The notes below the pieces were generated by a model, which saw only the letters and a program-made list of their open reading frames with translations, did no database searches and was not told where the DNA came from. A DNA stretch of 64,000 nt. Source: Pseudomonas vancouverensis (GTDB lineage Bacteria > Pseudomonadota > Gammaproteobacteria > Pseudomonadales > Pseudomonadaceae). The stretch spans positions 124,001 through 188,000 of the forward strand of contig NZ_RRZK01000032.1 of the NCBI RefSeq assembly GCF_004348895.1, given 5' to 3'. The translations under genes were made by a program, and so were the position numbers. Of the stretch, positions 50,959 to 59,933 are shown in pieces (position 1 is the first letter of the stretch; every line of letters begins with the position of its first letter).

Positions 50959-51067
50959 CTGGCGTTGAACGCCAGGCACACGCGATCGGCTCGAAAACCA
51001 CCAAGTCGAGTGTTCCAGTTGAAACCAGCAGGTATTAACTGTCACCCGAGGGAGGATTGGCTCCCTC
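50959..51067 (-). other. Intercistronic stem-loops between aatJ and aatQ
   Basis: Within 192 bp between the binding protein gene and the first permease, two hairpins are visible: GAGGGAG/CTCCCTC (51048-51067, 23 nt after the aatJ stop) and CTGGCGT/ACGCCAG (50959-50975). Such structures behind binding-protein genes commonly keep the upstream mRNA more abundant. Function is inferred. Confidence 0.5.
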
Positions 51068-51089
51068 AGGCTATAAGGTTAGATCAGTG

Positions 51090-52016
51090 TCAGATCTTTA
51101 CGTCTGGTGCAGGCTTGTCGCTCGGATTGGCGATCAGCTCTTTAACCTTTTCGCTCATCGGGAAGTTCAGGTTCAGACCTTTTGGCGGGATCGGGCTCTC
51201 GAACCACTTGCTGTAGATCTTGTTGATCTCGCCGGATTTGTAGAGCGCGACGATGGCGTCATCCACCGCTTTCTTGAAGGCCGGGTCGTCTTTACGAACC
51301 ATGCACGCATAGGCTTCAAAGGACTGTGGAGTACCGGTGATGACCCAGTCGTCCGGCTTCTTGGCCTTGGCTTCTTCACCGGCCAGCAGGGCGTCATCCA
51401 TCATGAACGCAACGGCACGGCCGCTTTCCAGCATCTGGAAGGACTCGCCGTGGTCTTTGGCGGAAATGACGTTCATGCCCATCTGCTTGTCGGCGTTCAT
51501 GGCCTTGAGGATGCGCTCGGAGGTGGTGCCGGCGGTGGTCACGACGTTCTTGCCTTTGAGGTCGGCAAAGTCGTTGTAGGACGGCTTGCCTTCCTTGTCT
51601 TTCTTGACCAGCAGGCGGGTGCCGATTTCGAAGATGTTGACGGTGAAGTCGACTTGCTGGGCGCGTTCGGCGTTATTGGTGGTGGAACCGCACTCGATAT
51701 CGACGGTGCCGTTCTGCACCAGTGGGATACGGGTTTGCGAGGTGACCAGGTTGTACTTGGCGTTCAGGTCGGGCTTGTTCAGGTCCTTTTTCAGGGCCTC
51801 GACGATGGCGACCTGAATGTCGTGGGAGTAGCCCACCGGTTTACCCGAAGCATCGGCGATGTAGGAAAACGGAATGGAGCTGTCACGGTGCCCGAGGGTG
51901 ATGGTGCCCGAGTCGTTGATCTTCTTAAGGGTGCCGGTGAGCTCGGCAGCGAAAACTGGTGTGCTGATCAGAGCGGCAGCAATGGCTGCGCCCAGGATAT
52001 GGGGAACGATGCGCAT
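51090..52016 (-). CDS. aatJ: Acidic amino acid-binding periplasmic protein
   Basis: A 308-residue binding protein with signal peptide MRIVPHILGAAIAAALISTPVFA. GTLKKINDSGTITLGHRDSSIPFSYIAD and GYSHDIQVAIVEALKK, VDIECGSTTNNAERAQQVDFT and a C-terminal KVKELIANPSDKPAPDVKI match glutamate/aspartate-binding GltI/AatJ. I start at 52016; the open frame extends upstream only into the promoter. It is the first gene after the -24/-12 promoter and is expected to be AauR-controlled. Confidence 0.94.
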   Translation of the reverse strand: MRIVPHILGAAIAAALISTPVFAAELTGTLKKINDSGTITLGHRDSSIPFSYIADASGKPVGYSHDIQVAIVEALKKDLNKPDLNAKYNLVTSQTRIPLVQNGTVDIECGSTTNNAERAQQVDFTVNIFEIGTRLLVKKDKEGKPSYNDFADLKGKNVVTTAGTTSERILKAMNADKQMGMNVISAKDHGESFQMLESGRAVAFMMDDALLAGEEAKAKKPDDWVITGTPQSFEAYACMVRKDDPAFKKAVDDAIVALYKSGEINKIYSKWFESPIPPKGLNLNFPMSEKVKELIANPSDKPAPDVKI

Positions 52017-52129
52017 CAAATTTTCCTCGACATTGTTTTTTTTATGGAGCCAGTTGATCGGCCCTTTTGTGCTGCAAATGCCTGAACACTGTTGCGAGTG
52101 AGCGCAGGGCATCCGTCGAAGAAGTGTAG

Positions 52130-52146
52130 AGCATGACTCGTGCCAG
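52130..52146 (-). promoter_or_regulatory. aatJp: Sigma54 (-24/-12) promoter of aatJQMP
   Basis: On the minus strand CTGGCACGAGTCATGCT: full TGGCACG at -24, GC at -12, exactly 10 nt between GG and GC. It lies about 114 nt upstream of the aatJ ATG. Confidence 0.88.
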
Positions 52147-52221
52147 ACCAGTCGATAATGATCAAAGCATTGATTTATAAGGGGATTAAGTTTTTATGGC
52201 GCGTTTTTTTACCCTGGATCA

Positions 52222-52266
52222 TCCGGTTATCCGAACCGACCTGCAGGTCGCGTTCGGAAAACCGAA
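52222..52266. promoter_or_regulatory. Two AauR-type binding sites upstream of aatJ
   Basis: TTCGGAAAACCGAA (52253-52266) exactly fits the TTCGGNNNNCCGAA form I recall as the AauR site in P. putida. TCCGGTTATCCGAA (52222-52235) has one mismatch. Centres are 31 bp apart, i.e. about three helical turns, and lie 80-120 bp upstream of the -24 box, right for an enhancer. Confidence 0.8.
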
Positions 52267-52289
52267 TGGTGCTGCGGTGCAACCCCCTG

Positions 52290-53915
52290 TCAGGGGTATT
52301 TGCGCTTGTCCGGTGCCGGCGGGAAGTACTGGTACAACCAGGTTTCACTCAGGGTACGGTCATGGGTGCGAATGAACAGGCGCAGCTCCACCGGCTCCAC
52401 GCTGTCATTGGTCGGGTACCAGTCGAACAGGATGCGGTAGCCCTTGATGTCATCGAGCTTGAGGATGCTGAAGTCCTGGACCTTGCCGTTCGAGCAGGTG
52501 ACCACCGGTTCGATGCCTGTGCCTTCAGGCAAGCGGTCGAGGCCGCCTCCGGTGAAGTCCACGGCAAAGCGTCGCGCCCAGACTGGCGGATAGTGTTCGC
52601 CCGGTGCCCAGCCTTCAGTGAAGCCGCCCATGCCTGAACGGGTCGCGTTGACCCGAGCCAATGGCGTGCCGACCGGTGGCAAGGCGCTCCAGTAGAGTTT
52701 GTAGCCGTAGTTCAGCGAGTCGCCGGCGGCTACCGGCTTCTTCGGCGTCCAGAAGGCGACGATGTTGTCCATGGTCTCGCCGGTGGTCGGGATCTCCAGC
52801 AAGTCCACCGAACCTTCGCCCCACGCAGTCGTGGGTTCGACCCACAGGCTCGGCCGGCGGCTGTACCAGTCCACAGTGTCCTGATAACTGGCGAATTCAT
52901 GGTCGGTCTGCACCAGGCCGAAACCTTTTGGATCGTTGTCGGCGAAGGCATTGAATTGCAGGGTGGCCGGGTTGTTCAGCGGACGGCAGATCCACTCGCC
53001 GTTGCCACGCCACATCGCCAGGCGATCGGAGTCGTGGATCTGCGGGTGAATGGTGTCGCACATGCGGCGTTCGTGGGTGCCGCAACTGAACATGCTGGTC
53101 ATCGGCGCGATGCCCAATTGATCGATGGCGGTACGCGCGTTGACGTGGGCATCGACTTCCATCACCACACGTTCGGCCTGGCAGTCGATGTCGAAGCGGT
53201 AGGCGCCGGTGGCGCTTGGCGAGTCGAGCAGGGCGTACACGACAAAACGCGTACTGTCCTTGCCCGGCGTTTCGAACCAGAACTTGGTGAAGTCGGGGAA
53301 TTCTTCGCGCTTTTTCGCGTAGGTGTCGATGGCCAGGCCGCGGGCAGACAGACCGTACTGGCCGGTGGCGTCCACCGCGCGAAAGTAACTGGCGCCAAGG
53401 AAGGACACCACGTCGTGCTTGTCCAGTTCAGGTGCCTTGAACAGCTTGAACCCGGAGAAGCCCAGGTCGCCGCCCAACTGTTTGGTGTCGACCGTGGTGT
53501 TTTCATAGTTGAACAGCGACGGACGGAAATGTACCTCGCGCGCCATGCGGGTCTTGGGGTCGACGCTGTACATGCGTACCGGCTGCTTGAAACCCATGCC
53601 GACGTGGAAAAACTGCACATCCAGCTGACCGTTCAAGTCGTTCCACAGCGAATGGTTGCCGTCATAGCGAATCGCGTTGAAGTTCTGCGGTGTCATGCTC
53701 GCCAGGGTCGGCGGCAATACCTGTTTGGTGTCCTGGTAGCGGTTGCTGGCCAGTTGCTTGGCCTGAAGCTTCAGCGCTTCAAAGTCGAATGCTGTGGCCT
53801 CGCCATCGGCGGTGCCTGCGGCAGCCCAGGCGCGGGAGGCCAACAGGCCGGTGGCAGACAAACCGGTGTAGGCAGCGATAGCCATGGAGGCCTTGAGCAA
53901 ATTCCTGCGGTGCAT
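52290..53915 (-). CDS. opgD: Periplasmic glucan biosynthesis protein OpgD
   Basis: A 541-residue periplasmic protein for osmoregulated periplasmic glucan processing. A Tat signal (HRRNLLKASMAIAAYTGLS) starts it. The OpgG/OpgD domain follows, with WNDLNGQLDVQFFHVGMGF, FNYENTTVDTKQLGGDLGFSGFK, GLSARGLAIDT, PMTSMFSCGTHERR and HDSDRLAMWRGNGEWICRPLNNP. OpgD-type proteins have recently been described as glucan-cleaving enzymes; acidic residues in the HDSDRL region fit that, though I cannot assign catalysis. It stands alone, and opgC lies about 33 kb away. Confidence 0.94.
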   Translation of the reverse strand: MHRRNLLKASMAIAAYTGLSATGLLASRAWAAAGTADGEATAFDFEALKLQAKQLASNRYQDTKQVLPPTLASMTPQNFNAIRYDGNHSLWNDLNGQLDVQFFHVGMGFKQPVRMYSVDPKTRMAREVHFRPSLFNYENTTVDTKQLGGDLGFSGFKLFKAPELDKHDVVSFLGASYFRAVDATGQYGLSARGLAIDTYAKKREEFPDFTKFWFETPGKDSTRFVVYALLDSPSATGAYRFDIDCQAERVVMEVDAHVNARTAIDQLGIAPMTSMFSCGTHERRMCDTIHPQIHDSDRLAMWRGNGEWICRPLNNPATLQFNAFADNDPKGFGLVQTDHEFASYQDTVDWYSRRPSLWVEPTTAWGEGSVDLLEIPTTGETMDNIVAFWTPKKPVAAGDSLNYGYKLYWSALPPVGTPLARVNATRSGMGGFTEGWAPGEHYPPVWARRFAVDFTGGGLDRLPEGTGIEPVVTCSNGKVQDFSILKLDDIKGYRILFDWYPTNDSVEPVELRLFIRTHDRTLSETWLYQYFPPAPDKRKYP

Positions 53916-54332
53916 AAATACAACCTGTCGTTAACAATCCCGCGCCGTTCCTGGCGCGTGCTGGATCAGAAATATCGGTTCGGACATGCCTTCGGCCAAA
54001 CGCAACGGACTTTAAACAGATGCCGAATAGCTTAAACGGTTCGCTTGGCGAGCAAAATTGATTGATGGCACCACGCTAGCTTGGCAATGAAACAAGACAT
54101 GTCGATGAACATTTCCCACAGGCTTTTCTGAATTTGAGGGCATTTCTGCTTTTTTTGACTAATTACTCTAAAAACCACTTTTCAGCGCCGGGAATATTCC
54201 TATTCTGTGTGCATGACCGGTCTGCGCCCGAAAGGCTGGTGCGATTCAGCCGACACCAGATGGCGGCTGAAAAGTGAGGAGGGCGATGGGTTTTTTTGCA
54301 GTTTCTTTGACGTTTAGAGAAGGACATCGTCC
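53916..54332. other. opgD / small-gene divergent intergenic region
   Basis: 417 bp with no gene. It is AT-rich in 54040-54200 (TTTTTTGACTAATTACTCTAAAAA) and presumably holds the opgD and small-gene promoters. A hairpin TTCAGCCG (54245-54252)/CGGCTGAA (54264-54271) precedes the small gene. No REP element. Confidence 0.5.
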
Positions 54333-54518
54333 ATGTCGAAAGTACAGAGCATTACCGAGATGTTAGGGATCTTTCCGTGCCTGAGCAGTGGACGGCGAAG
54401 GCGCCGGCTCAATAACGAGGAGATGAAACTGGTGGAGCGCTACCGGGAGTTGTCGGAGAACGATCGGATAGCGATGCGCTATCTGGTGGATGCGATGAGG
54501 AGTGTTTCGAGATTTTGA
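54333..54518 (+). CDS. Small protein of unknown function
   Basis: A 61-residue, basic protein, MSKVQSITEMLG at the N terminus, an SGRRRRRLNNEE Arg patch, then a helical segment MKLVERYRELSENDRIAMRYLVDAM. GAAGGA sits 9 nt before the ATG, which supports translation. The helical segment resembles the C-terminal tails of some XRE-type regulators (YR.L...DR....VDAM) but no DNA-binding domain is present. I do not recognise the family. It stands alone between two similar hairpins. Confidence 0.6.
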   Translation: MSKVQSITEMLGIFPCLSSGRRRRRLNNEEMKLVERYRELSENDRIAMRYLVDAMRSVSRF

Positions 54519-54530
54519 AGAAGAGGGCGA

Positions 54531-54560
54531 TTCAGTCGCGGCGTGGTGGCCGCGACTGAA
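54531..54560. terminator. Hairpin after the small gene, probable terminator
   Basis: TTCAGTCGCGGC (54531-54542) and GCCGCGACTGAA (54549-54560) form a perfect 12-bp stem with a 6-nt loop, 12 nt after the small-gene stop. It lacks a T-run. It also separates the convergent spermidine dehydrogenase gene. Confidence 0.6.
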
Positions 54561-54624
54561 AACCCATGTTCACTGCAATACCCTTATCCGGTCGTGGCGG
54601 ACCCGGCAGGGTTATCAGAGGGGC

Positions 54625-56487
54625 TTAACCCACTTCCCCTACCGCCCGGTACGCCTCATCAATCGCCGCATGGGCATAAGCACTCCACGCTGCGTCAGAG
54701 TTGGCGATGCTCACGCGCCCTACGGGCTGACGTGCCAGGTTCATCAGTTTTTCGCTTTCGTCGGCGTCGTCGTACAGGCTGTTGGAGAAACCGGCGTAGC
54801 CGTGGGACCAGCGGTTGACGGTGATGGCGAGGATGTCGGTTTGATGGTTGAAACCGCCCGGGCCGAGCATGCGTTGCAGCTGGTCACGCAGTTGCGCTTC
54901 CAGTTGCTCGAAGGTCTGGCCGTACAAGCGGCCACGACCGGCGCGGGCCTGGTCGCGGGCGTTCATGCCGCTGTTCGGGCTGGTGGGCACGTAGACCATG
55001 TGCAGGCCGATGGGCTGCGTCGGGTCTTTCGGGTGCTCGTAGCCACCCATGCTCACCGGGTAGTCGAGTTTGATCCGGCTGTAAGGCTGGGTCGCGGCAT
55101 AGATTTCGTGTACGCCGAGTTTCTGGAACGACTGCCAGTTGCGGATCACCACCTTGGTGTAGACCAGCGGGTACTTCACGTTCTGGCTCAGCGCATGGGA
55201 CTGCTCGGCGGAGAGGTCGCGCAGCAGGTACGGGATGATCATGTTGTAGCAAGCCATGATGCAGTGCTTGCCGCGCACCTGGCTGAGCTGGCCGCCACGG
55301 CTGTAGCCGACGTTCACGCCGGTACCGACGTTGCGCACGCTGACGGCGGTGCTGTTCAGGCGAATGCGCACCGGGGTCTTGGCCTGGTCGAGCTTGGCGT
55401 AGTCGAAGGGCGCCAGGACGATATCGTCCATGGTGTGCCCCGGTGCCACGCCCGGGATCAGGCTGCGCACCAGCAGGCGCGCCAGCGAAGCGTTGCCGTC
55501 GGGGAAGTGGTAGATGTAGGGCTCTTCCATTTCCGCCTGGGCTTCTTCGCTGATCGGCTCCAGGTTCATTGCGCTGAAGCCGGGGAAACCCACCGAGTAG
55601 GCATCGGCTGCCGCGACCGCATCGATGCTCAGGGCCATGAAGTCATTGGTGCGACTCTGGAAGTACTTCACCGCTTGCGCCGACAGGCCGACGTCCTTGA
55701 GCAGGAAGTCCTGGTAGCTGGTGGCTTCCAGGTGTGCGGTCTTTTCTTCGAGGGACTTGCCCGCGAGATAGTCTTTCGGTGCCACATGCAGCGCAATCAA
55801 CGCGTCGCGGTCGGCTTGGGGCAACGGGAAGTCATTGATGAAGTCCGGGATCGAGCGGGCGTGCAGCTGATCGGGGGCGATGTCGTCGGCCACCATCGGC
55901 GTCGGGTCGCCGGTGACCAGTTTGTCCTCGCCGAAGTTTTCCTTGTCGAAGAACACCGCGCGGGACAGGCCCAGGCCAGGATAGAACTGGCGATCGAAGG
56001 CAGTCTCGAAGCGTTTGATGTTCACCCCGAGCTTCTTCAGCAGGCCGTTCACTTCCTTGCTGTACAGATGGTTCGGCGACTGGAAGGCCTCACTGCCGCC
56101 ATAGCCGAGGATCATGCGTCCACCGGCTGAGAATTCGTTACGCTTGGCGTGACCGCCGAAGTCGTCGTGGTTTTCCAGAATCAGGATGCGCGCTTGCGGA
56201 TGTTTCTCGCGGTAGAACCAGGCAGCGGACAACCCGCTGAGGCCGCCGCCGACCACCACCAGGTCGTATTCTTCGCTGATCGGCAGCTTGTCGGTATCGA
56301 AGACCTTCTTCTCCCAGCCCAACTGGTGGGCGATTTCGAACGAGCCGACGTGGCTACCACGCAGGCCGGTCAATGCCGGTGGGTAGTAGCGCCCGTCAGG
56401 GGCGGCCTGGAGAAGTTGCAGAGGGGTCATGCCGGCAGCAATGGTGACAGCGACGCCGTTGAGAAAGTCGCGGCGGGTGATATCCAT
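54625..56487 (-). CDS. spdH: Spermidine dehydrogenase SpdH
   Basis: A 620-residue exported FAD enzyme, the length of P. aeruginosa SpdH, which oxidises spermidine in the periplasm. The start MDITRRDFLNGVAVTIAAG carries a Tat signal (RRDFLNG). The FAD dinucleotide fold is YDLVVVGGGLSGLSAAWFYREKHP with Glu in ILILENHDDFGGHA. GGRMILGYGGSEAFQSP and WSHGYAGFSNSLYDD are also SpdH-like. AAGGA lies before the ATG. It sits with an amine permease, aminobutyraldehyde dehydrogenase and polyamine ABC genes, supporting the polyamine role. Confidence 0.93.
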   Translation of the reverse strand: MDITRRDFLNGVAVTIAAGMTPLQLLQAAPDGRYYPPALTGLRGSHVGSFEIAHQLGWEKKVFDTDKLPISEEYDLVVVGGGLSGLSAAWFYREKHPQARILILENHDDFGGHAKRNEFSAGGRMILGYGGSEAFQSPNHLYSKEVNGLLKKLGVNIKRFETAFDRQFYPGLGLSRAVFFDKENFGEDKLVTGDPTPMVADDIAPDQLHARSIPDFINDFPLPQADRDALIALHVAPKDYLAGKSLEEKTAHLEATSYQDFLLKDVGLSAQAVKYFQSRTNDFMALSIDAVAAADAYSVGFPGFSAMNLEPISEEAQAEMEEPYIYHFPDGNASLARLLVRSLIPGVAPGHTMDDIVLAPFDYAKLDQAKTPVRIRLNSTAVSVRNVGTGVNVGYSRGGQLSQVRGKHCIMACYNMIIPYLLRDLSAEQSHALSQNVKYPLVYTKVVIRNWQSFQKLGVHEIYAATQPYSRIKLDYPVSMGGYEHPKDPTQPIGLHMVYVPTSPNSGMNARDQARAGRGRLYGQTFEQLEAQLRDQLQRMLGPGGFNHQTDILAITVNRWSHGYAGFSNSLYDDADESEKLMNLARQPVGRVSIANSDAAWSAYAHAAIDEAYRAVGEVG

Positions 56488-56516
56488 GTTCAATCCTTGT
56501 TGGTTTTTTTTCAGGT

Positions 56517-56545
56517 CGCCCCGGTGCCACAACGGCACCGGGGCG
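56517..56545 (-). other. Stem-loop between the permease and spdH
   Basis: CGCCCCGGTGCC (56517-56528) pairs with GGCACCGGGGCG (56534-56545), a 12-bp GC-only-rich stem with a 5-nt loop. On the minus strand it lies 7 nt after the permease stop and about 30 nt before spdH. No T-run follows in that direction. It may stabilise or partly terminate the permease mRNA. Confidence 0.6.
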
Positions 56546-56552
56546 AATGCCG

Positions 56553-58037
56553 TTACCGGCTGACTTTCCAGGCATCGCCAGCAGGGGCGGTGCCGTGGTC
56601 ATAGGGCTTGGCGATCCACATGTAGAGCAGGCCCAGGCCGATGACGATGGCGGTGCTCAGGACCATGGCATAGTTGATGTACCACGCAGCATCAGGCGTG
56701 CGTGGCCAGGCCATGTTGATGATTGCACCGATACCGTAGGCCAGCGCACCGATGTTCACCAGCCAGCCCCAGGCGCCGAGGGTGAATTTGCCACTGGGTT
56801 TCCAGCCTTTGATACGGGCGTACAGCGCCGCCAGGACGATCATCTGGAAGGCCAGGTAAATGCCGATCGCCGCGAAGCTGACGATGGTCGCCACCGCGTC
56901 TTGCAGGAAGAAGCCGAGGATGATGATCAACGCCGGCAGGACGCCGGAGACGAACAGTGCAGCCACCGGAACCTGAGTGGTAGGCGAAATCTTTTTCAGC
57001 AGTTTGCTGCCGATGACCATTTCGTCACGGGCGTAGGAGTACAGCAGACGGCTGGCCGCTGCCTGCAGGCTGATCACGCAGGAGATGAAGGAAATCATTA
57101 CCACGCCCATGACCACTTTCGAGCCCACCGGGCCGAAGGCGTTGCTGAGGATGGTGGTGACCGGGTCCTTGTCGGTGCCGTTGATAACCGCTTGCATATC
57201 CGGTACGGCGAGGATCAGCGCGAGGCAGGCGAACATCGCCGCGATACCACCGATGTAGATGGTCATGCGCATGGCCACCGGAATCTTCTTGCTCGGGTTC
57301 GGCGTTTCTTCAGCCACGTCGCCGCAGGCTTCGAAGCCGTAGTACAGGAACATCCCCGCCAGCGAGGCGGTGAGGAAGGCCGGCAGGTAGGAGCCGTTGA
57401 CGCTGATGTCGAAGGTGTTGAACAGCACGCTGAGCGGCTGGTGGCGTTCGAAGATCAGCAAGTAGACGCCGACGATCACTGCGCCGACCAGTTCGCAGAG
57501 GAAGCCGAACATGGCGATGCGCGCCAGCACTTTGGTACCGCTGAGGTTGACCAGGGTGGCGAACAGCGTCAGCACCAGGGCAATCACGATGTTGGTGTTG
57601 TTGCTCGGTTCAAAGCCGAGCATGGCGGCCAGGTAAGGACCGGCACCAACGGCAACCGCGGCGATGGTCACGCACAGGGCGATGGAGTAGATCCAGCCGA
57701 CCATCCACGCCCAGCGCTTGCCCACCAGGCGACGGGCCCATGGGTAGACGCCGCCGGAAATCGGGAACTGTGAAACCACTTCGCCGAAGATCAGGCACAC
57801 CAGCAGTTGACCGCAACCCACCAGCAGGTAGGCCCAGAACATCGGTGGCCCGCCTGCCGCGAGGCACAGGCCGAACAGGGTGTAGACCCCGACGACCGGG
57901 GAGAGGTAGGTGAAGCCCAGGGCGAAGTTTTCCCACAGGCTCATGCTGCGATTGAAGTTGGAGGTGTAACCCAGCTTGCGCAACTGTTCGGCGTCGCTGT
58001 CGGCAGCGATTGCAGAGAGATCGGGTGATGCACTCAT
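56553..58037 (-). CDS. APC family permease (ACT/GABA-permease-like)
   Basis: A 494-residue permease with about 12 helices. NFALGFTYLSPVVGVYTLFGLCLAAGGPPMFWAYLLVG and GEVVSQFPISGGVYPWARRLVGKRWAW are typical of the ACT amino acid/choline transporter branch, which includes GABA and ethanolamine-type permeases. GMFLYYGFEACGDVAEETPNPSKK is the mid-protein signature. Placed between SpdH and the aminobutyraldehyde dehydrogenase, it may import GABA, diamines or a related amine; this is inferred from context. Confidence 0.87.
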   Translation of the reverse strand: MSASPDLSAIAADSDAEQLRKLGYTSNFNRSMSLWENFALGFTYLSPVVGVYTLFGLCLAAGGPPMFWAYLLVGCGQLLVCLIFGEVVSQFPISGGVYPWARRLVGKRWAWMVGWIYSIALCVTIAAVAVGAGPYLAAMLGFEPSNNTNIVIALVLTLFATLVNLSGTKVLARIAMFGFLCELVGAVIVGVYLLIFERHQPLSVLFNTFDISVNGSYLPAFLTASLAGMFLYYGFEACGDVAEETPNPSKKIPVAMRMTIYIGGIAAMFACLALILAVPDMQAVINGTDKDPVTTILSNAFGPVGSKVVMGVVMISFISCVISLQAAASRLLYSYARDEMVIGSKLLKKISPTTQVPVAALFVSGVLPALIIILGFFLQDAVATIVSFAAIGIYLAFQMIVLAALYARIKGWKPSGKFTLGAWGWLVNIGALAYGIGAIINMAWPRTPDAAWYINYAMVLSTAIVIGLGLLYMWIAKPYDHGTAPAGDAWKVSR

Positions 58038-58200
58038 GTGAATGTGCTCCGGAAAATCGGCAGATTTCGGATGTCCGACACCGTGGCGGGGCCTTGGCGG
58101 CGCTGCCCGGATCGGTGGTTATTGTTGTGTCTTCTTTGGTTTGGAGCCTGGTGGTGCTGGGTGCCGGTTTCTTCCTTGAGTCTTGCGGTGACGCCATCGT

Positions 58201-58300
58201 TGTAGGAGCGAGCATGCTCGCGAAAAACCCGAGGACAGCGCGGGGCATCAAATTTCCCGCGTCATCGTTGACGTCCATCGCGAGCGAGCTCGCTCCTACA
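58201..58300. repeat. REPIN, type A variant
   Basis: TGTAGGAGCGAGCATGCTCG at left and CGAGCGAGCTCGCTCCTACA at right flank about 60 bp. The TGTAGGAG/CTCCTACA form replaces the usual TGTGGGAG. It lies between the permease and dehydrogenase genes. Confidence 0.88.
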
Positions 58301-58313
58301 GGCGATGCTTTTT

Positions 58314-59738
58314 TTAGTGCTTGAACATCACATGGCGAACCACGGTGTAGTCCTCCAGCCCGTACATCGACATGTCCTTGCCGTACCCGGACAGCTTCTG
58401 GCCGCCGTGGGGCATTTCGCTGACCAGCATGAAGTGCGTGTTGACCCAGGTGCAGCCGTACTGCAAGCGGGCCGACAGGCGATGGGCGCGGCCAACGTCG
58501 GCGGTCCATACGGAGGAGGCCAGGCCGTAGTCGGAATCGTTGGCCCAGCCCAGCACCTGTGCCTCATCGCTGAACTTCGTGACCGAGACCACCGGCCCGA
58601 ACACTTCGCGACGGACGATCTCGTCGTCCTGCTGCGCATCCGCCAGCACCGTTGGTTCGAAGAAGAAACCGTTGCCGTCCACGGCCTTGCCGCCGGTGAC
58701 CAGGCGAATGTGCGGCTGGGCGATGGCGCGCTCGACGAAGCCGGCGACGCGGTCACGGTGCTGCGCGGTGATCAGCGGGCCGAGTTCGGTCGACGGATCA
58801 TCCTGCAAGCCGTACTTGATGCTGCTGACGGCTGCGCCAAGCTTCTCGACGAATTTCTCGTAGATGCCGGCCTGGGCGTAGATGCGGCAGGCGGCGGTGC
58901 AGTCCTGGCCGGCGTTGTAGAAACCGAAGGTGCGGATGCCTTCGACGGCGGCGTCGATGTCGGCGTCGTCGAAGATAATCACCGGGGCCTTGCCGCCCAG
59001 TTCCATGTGCATGCGTTTGACGCTGTCGGCGGTGCTGGAAATGATGTTCGAGCCGGTGGCGATCGAGCCGGTCAGCGACACCATGCGCACTTTCGGGTGG
59101 GTCACCAGCGGGCTGCCGACGCTCGGGCCACGGCCGAAGACCAGGTTGAGCACGCCGGCCGGGAAGATCTCTGCGGCCAGTTGGGCCAGGCGCAGGGCGG
59201 TCAGCGGCGTCTGTTCCGACGGCTTGAGCACCACGGTGTTGCCGGCGGCGAGGGCCGGGGCGATTTTCCAGGCGACCATCATCAGCGGGTAGTTCCACGG
59301 CGCGATGGAAGCGATCACGCCCACCGGGTCGCGGCGGATCATCGAAGTGTGACCCGGCAGGTACTCGCCACCGGCCGAACCGCTCATGCAACGGCTGGCG
59401 CCGGCGAAGAAACGGAACACGTCGGCAATCGCCGGGATCTCATCGTTCAGCGCGGCGCTGAGCGGCTTGCCGCAGTTGTCCGATTCGAGCTTGGCCAGTT
59501 CTTCGCCGTGGGCTTCGATGGCATCGGCGAGTTTGAGCAGCAACAGCGAACGCTCTTTCGGCGGGGTCAGCGACCAGCTGTCGAAGGCGGCGTCGGCAGC
59601 GCGCACGGCGGCATCGACCTGGGCCTCGCTGGCCTCGTTGATTTCCACCAGCACACGGCCCAGCGAAGGGTTGAACACCGCCTGGGCCGGACCTTCGCCG
59701 GTGACCAGTTGGCCGTTGATCAGGAGCTTGGTTTGCAT
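58314..59738 (-). CDS. patD: Gamma-aminobutyraldehyde dehydrogenase
   Basis: A 474-residue aldehyde dehydrogenase, equal in length to E. coli PatD/YdcW, oxidising 4-aminobutanal (from putrescine) to GABA with NAD. N-fold region WNYPLMMVAWKIAPALAAGNTVVLKPSEQTP, GSIATGSNI, the general-base ELGGKAP and the catalytic Cys in FYNAGQDCTAACR (near 279). MSMYGLEDYTVVRHVMFKH ends it, as in YdcW. The ydcSTUV-type transporter genes lie upstream on the same strand, the same gene partnership as the E. coli ydcSTUVW operon. Confidence 0.93.
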   Translation of the reverse strand: MQTKLLINGQLVTGEGPAQAVFNPSLGRVLVEINEASEAQVDAAVRAADAAFDSWSLTPPKERSLLLLKLADAIEAHGEELAKLESDNCGKPLSAALNDEIPAIADVFRFFAGASRCMSGSAGGEYLPGHTSMIRRDPVGVIASIAPWNYPLMMVAWKIAPALAAGNTVVLKPSEQTPLTALRLAQLAAEIFPAGVLNLVFGRGPSVGSPLVTHPKVRMVSLTGSIATGSNIISSTADSVKRMHMELGGKAPVIIFDDADIDAAVEGIRTFGFYNAGQDCTAACRIYAQAGIYEKFVEKLGAAVSSIKYGLQDDPSTELGPLITAQHRDRVAGFVERAIAQPHIRLVTGGKAVDGNGFFFEPTVLADAQQDDEIVRREVFGPVVSVTKFSDEAQVLGWANDSDYGLASSVWTADVGRAHRLSARLQYGCTWVNTHFMLVSEMPHGGQKLSGYGKDMSMYGLEDYTVVRHVMFKH

Positions 59739-59791
59739 GTCATGTGTCCTCTTCGGAACTGTTGTTATTTCCCTGAAGAAACCGTCCCTAA

Positions 59792-59896
59792 TGTGGGAGC
59801 GAGCTTGCTCGCGAAAGCGCTGTGTCAGCCAACATCAATCTTGAATGTGATGGCCTCATCGTCGGATCTCCGCCCGGAGACAAGCTCTCTCCCACA
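59792..59896. repeat. Mixed REP pair (type A left arm, type C right arm)
   Basis: TGTGGGAGCGAGCTTGCTCG at the left (59792) and, inverted at the right (59855-59896), CATCGTCGGATC.TCCGCCCGGAGACAAGC then TCTCTCCCACA. The right half is the type C element seen at 11643 and 25999, so the two arms belong to different REP forms. Confidence 0.75.
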
Positions 59897-59933
59897 CTGG
59901 ATTCGGTTCCTTCAGTGGGTAATTGGTTGTTCG

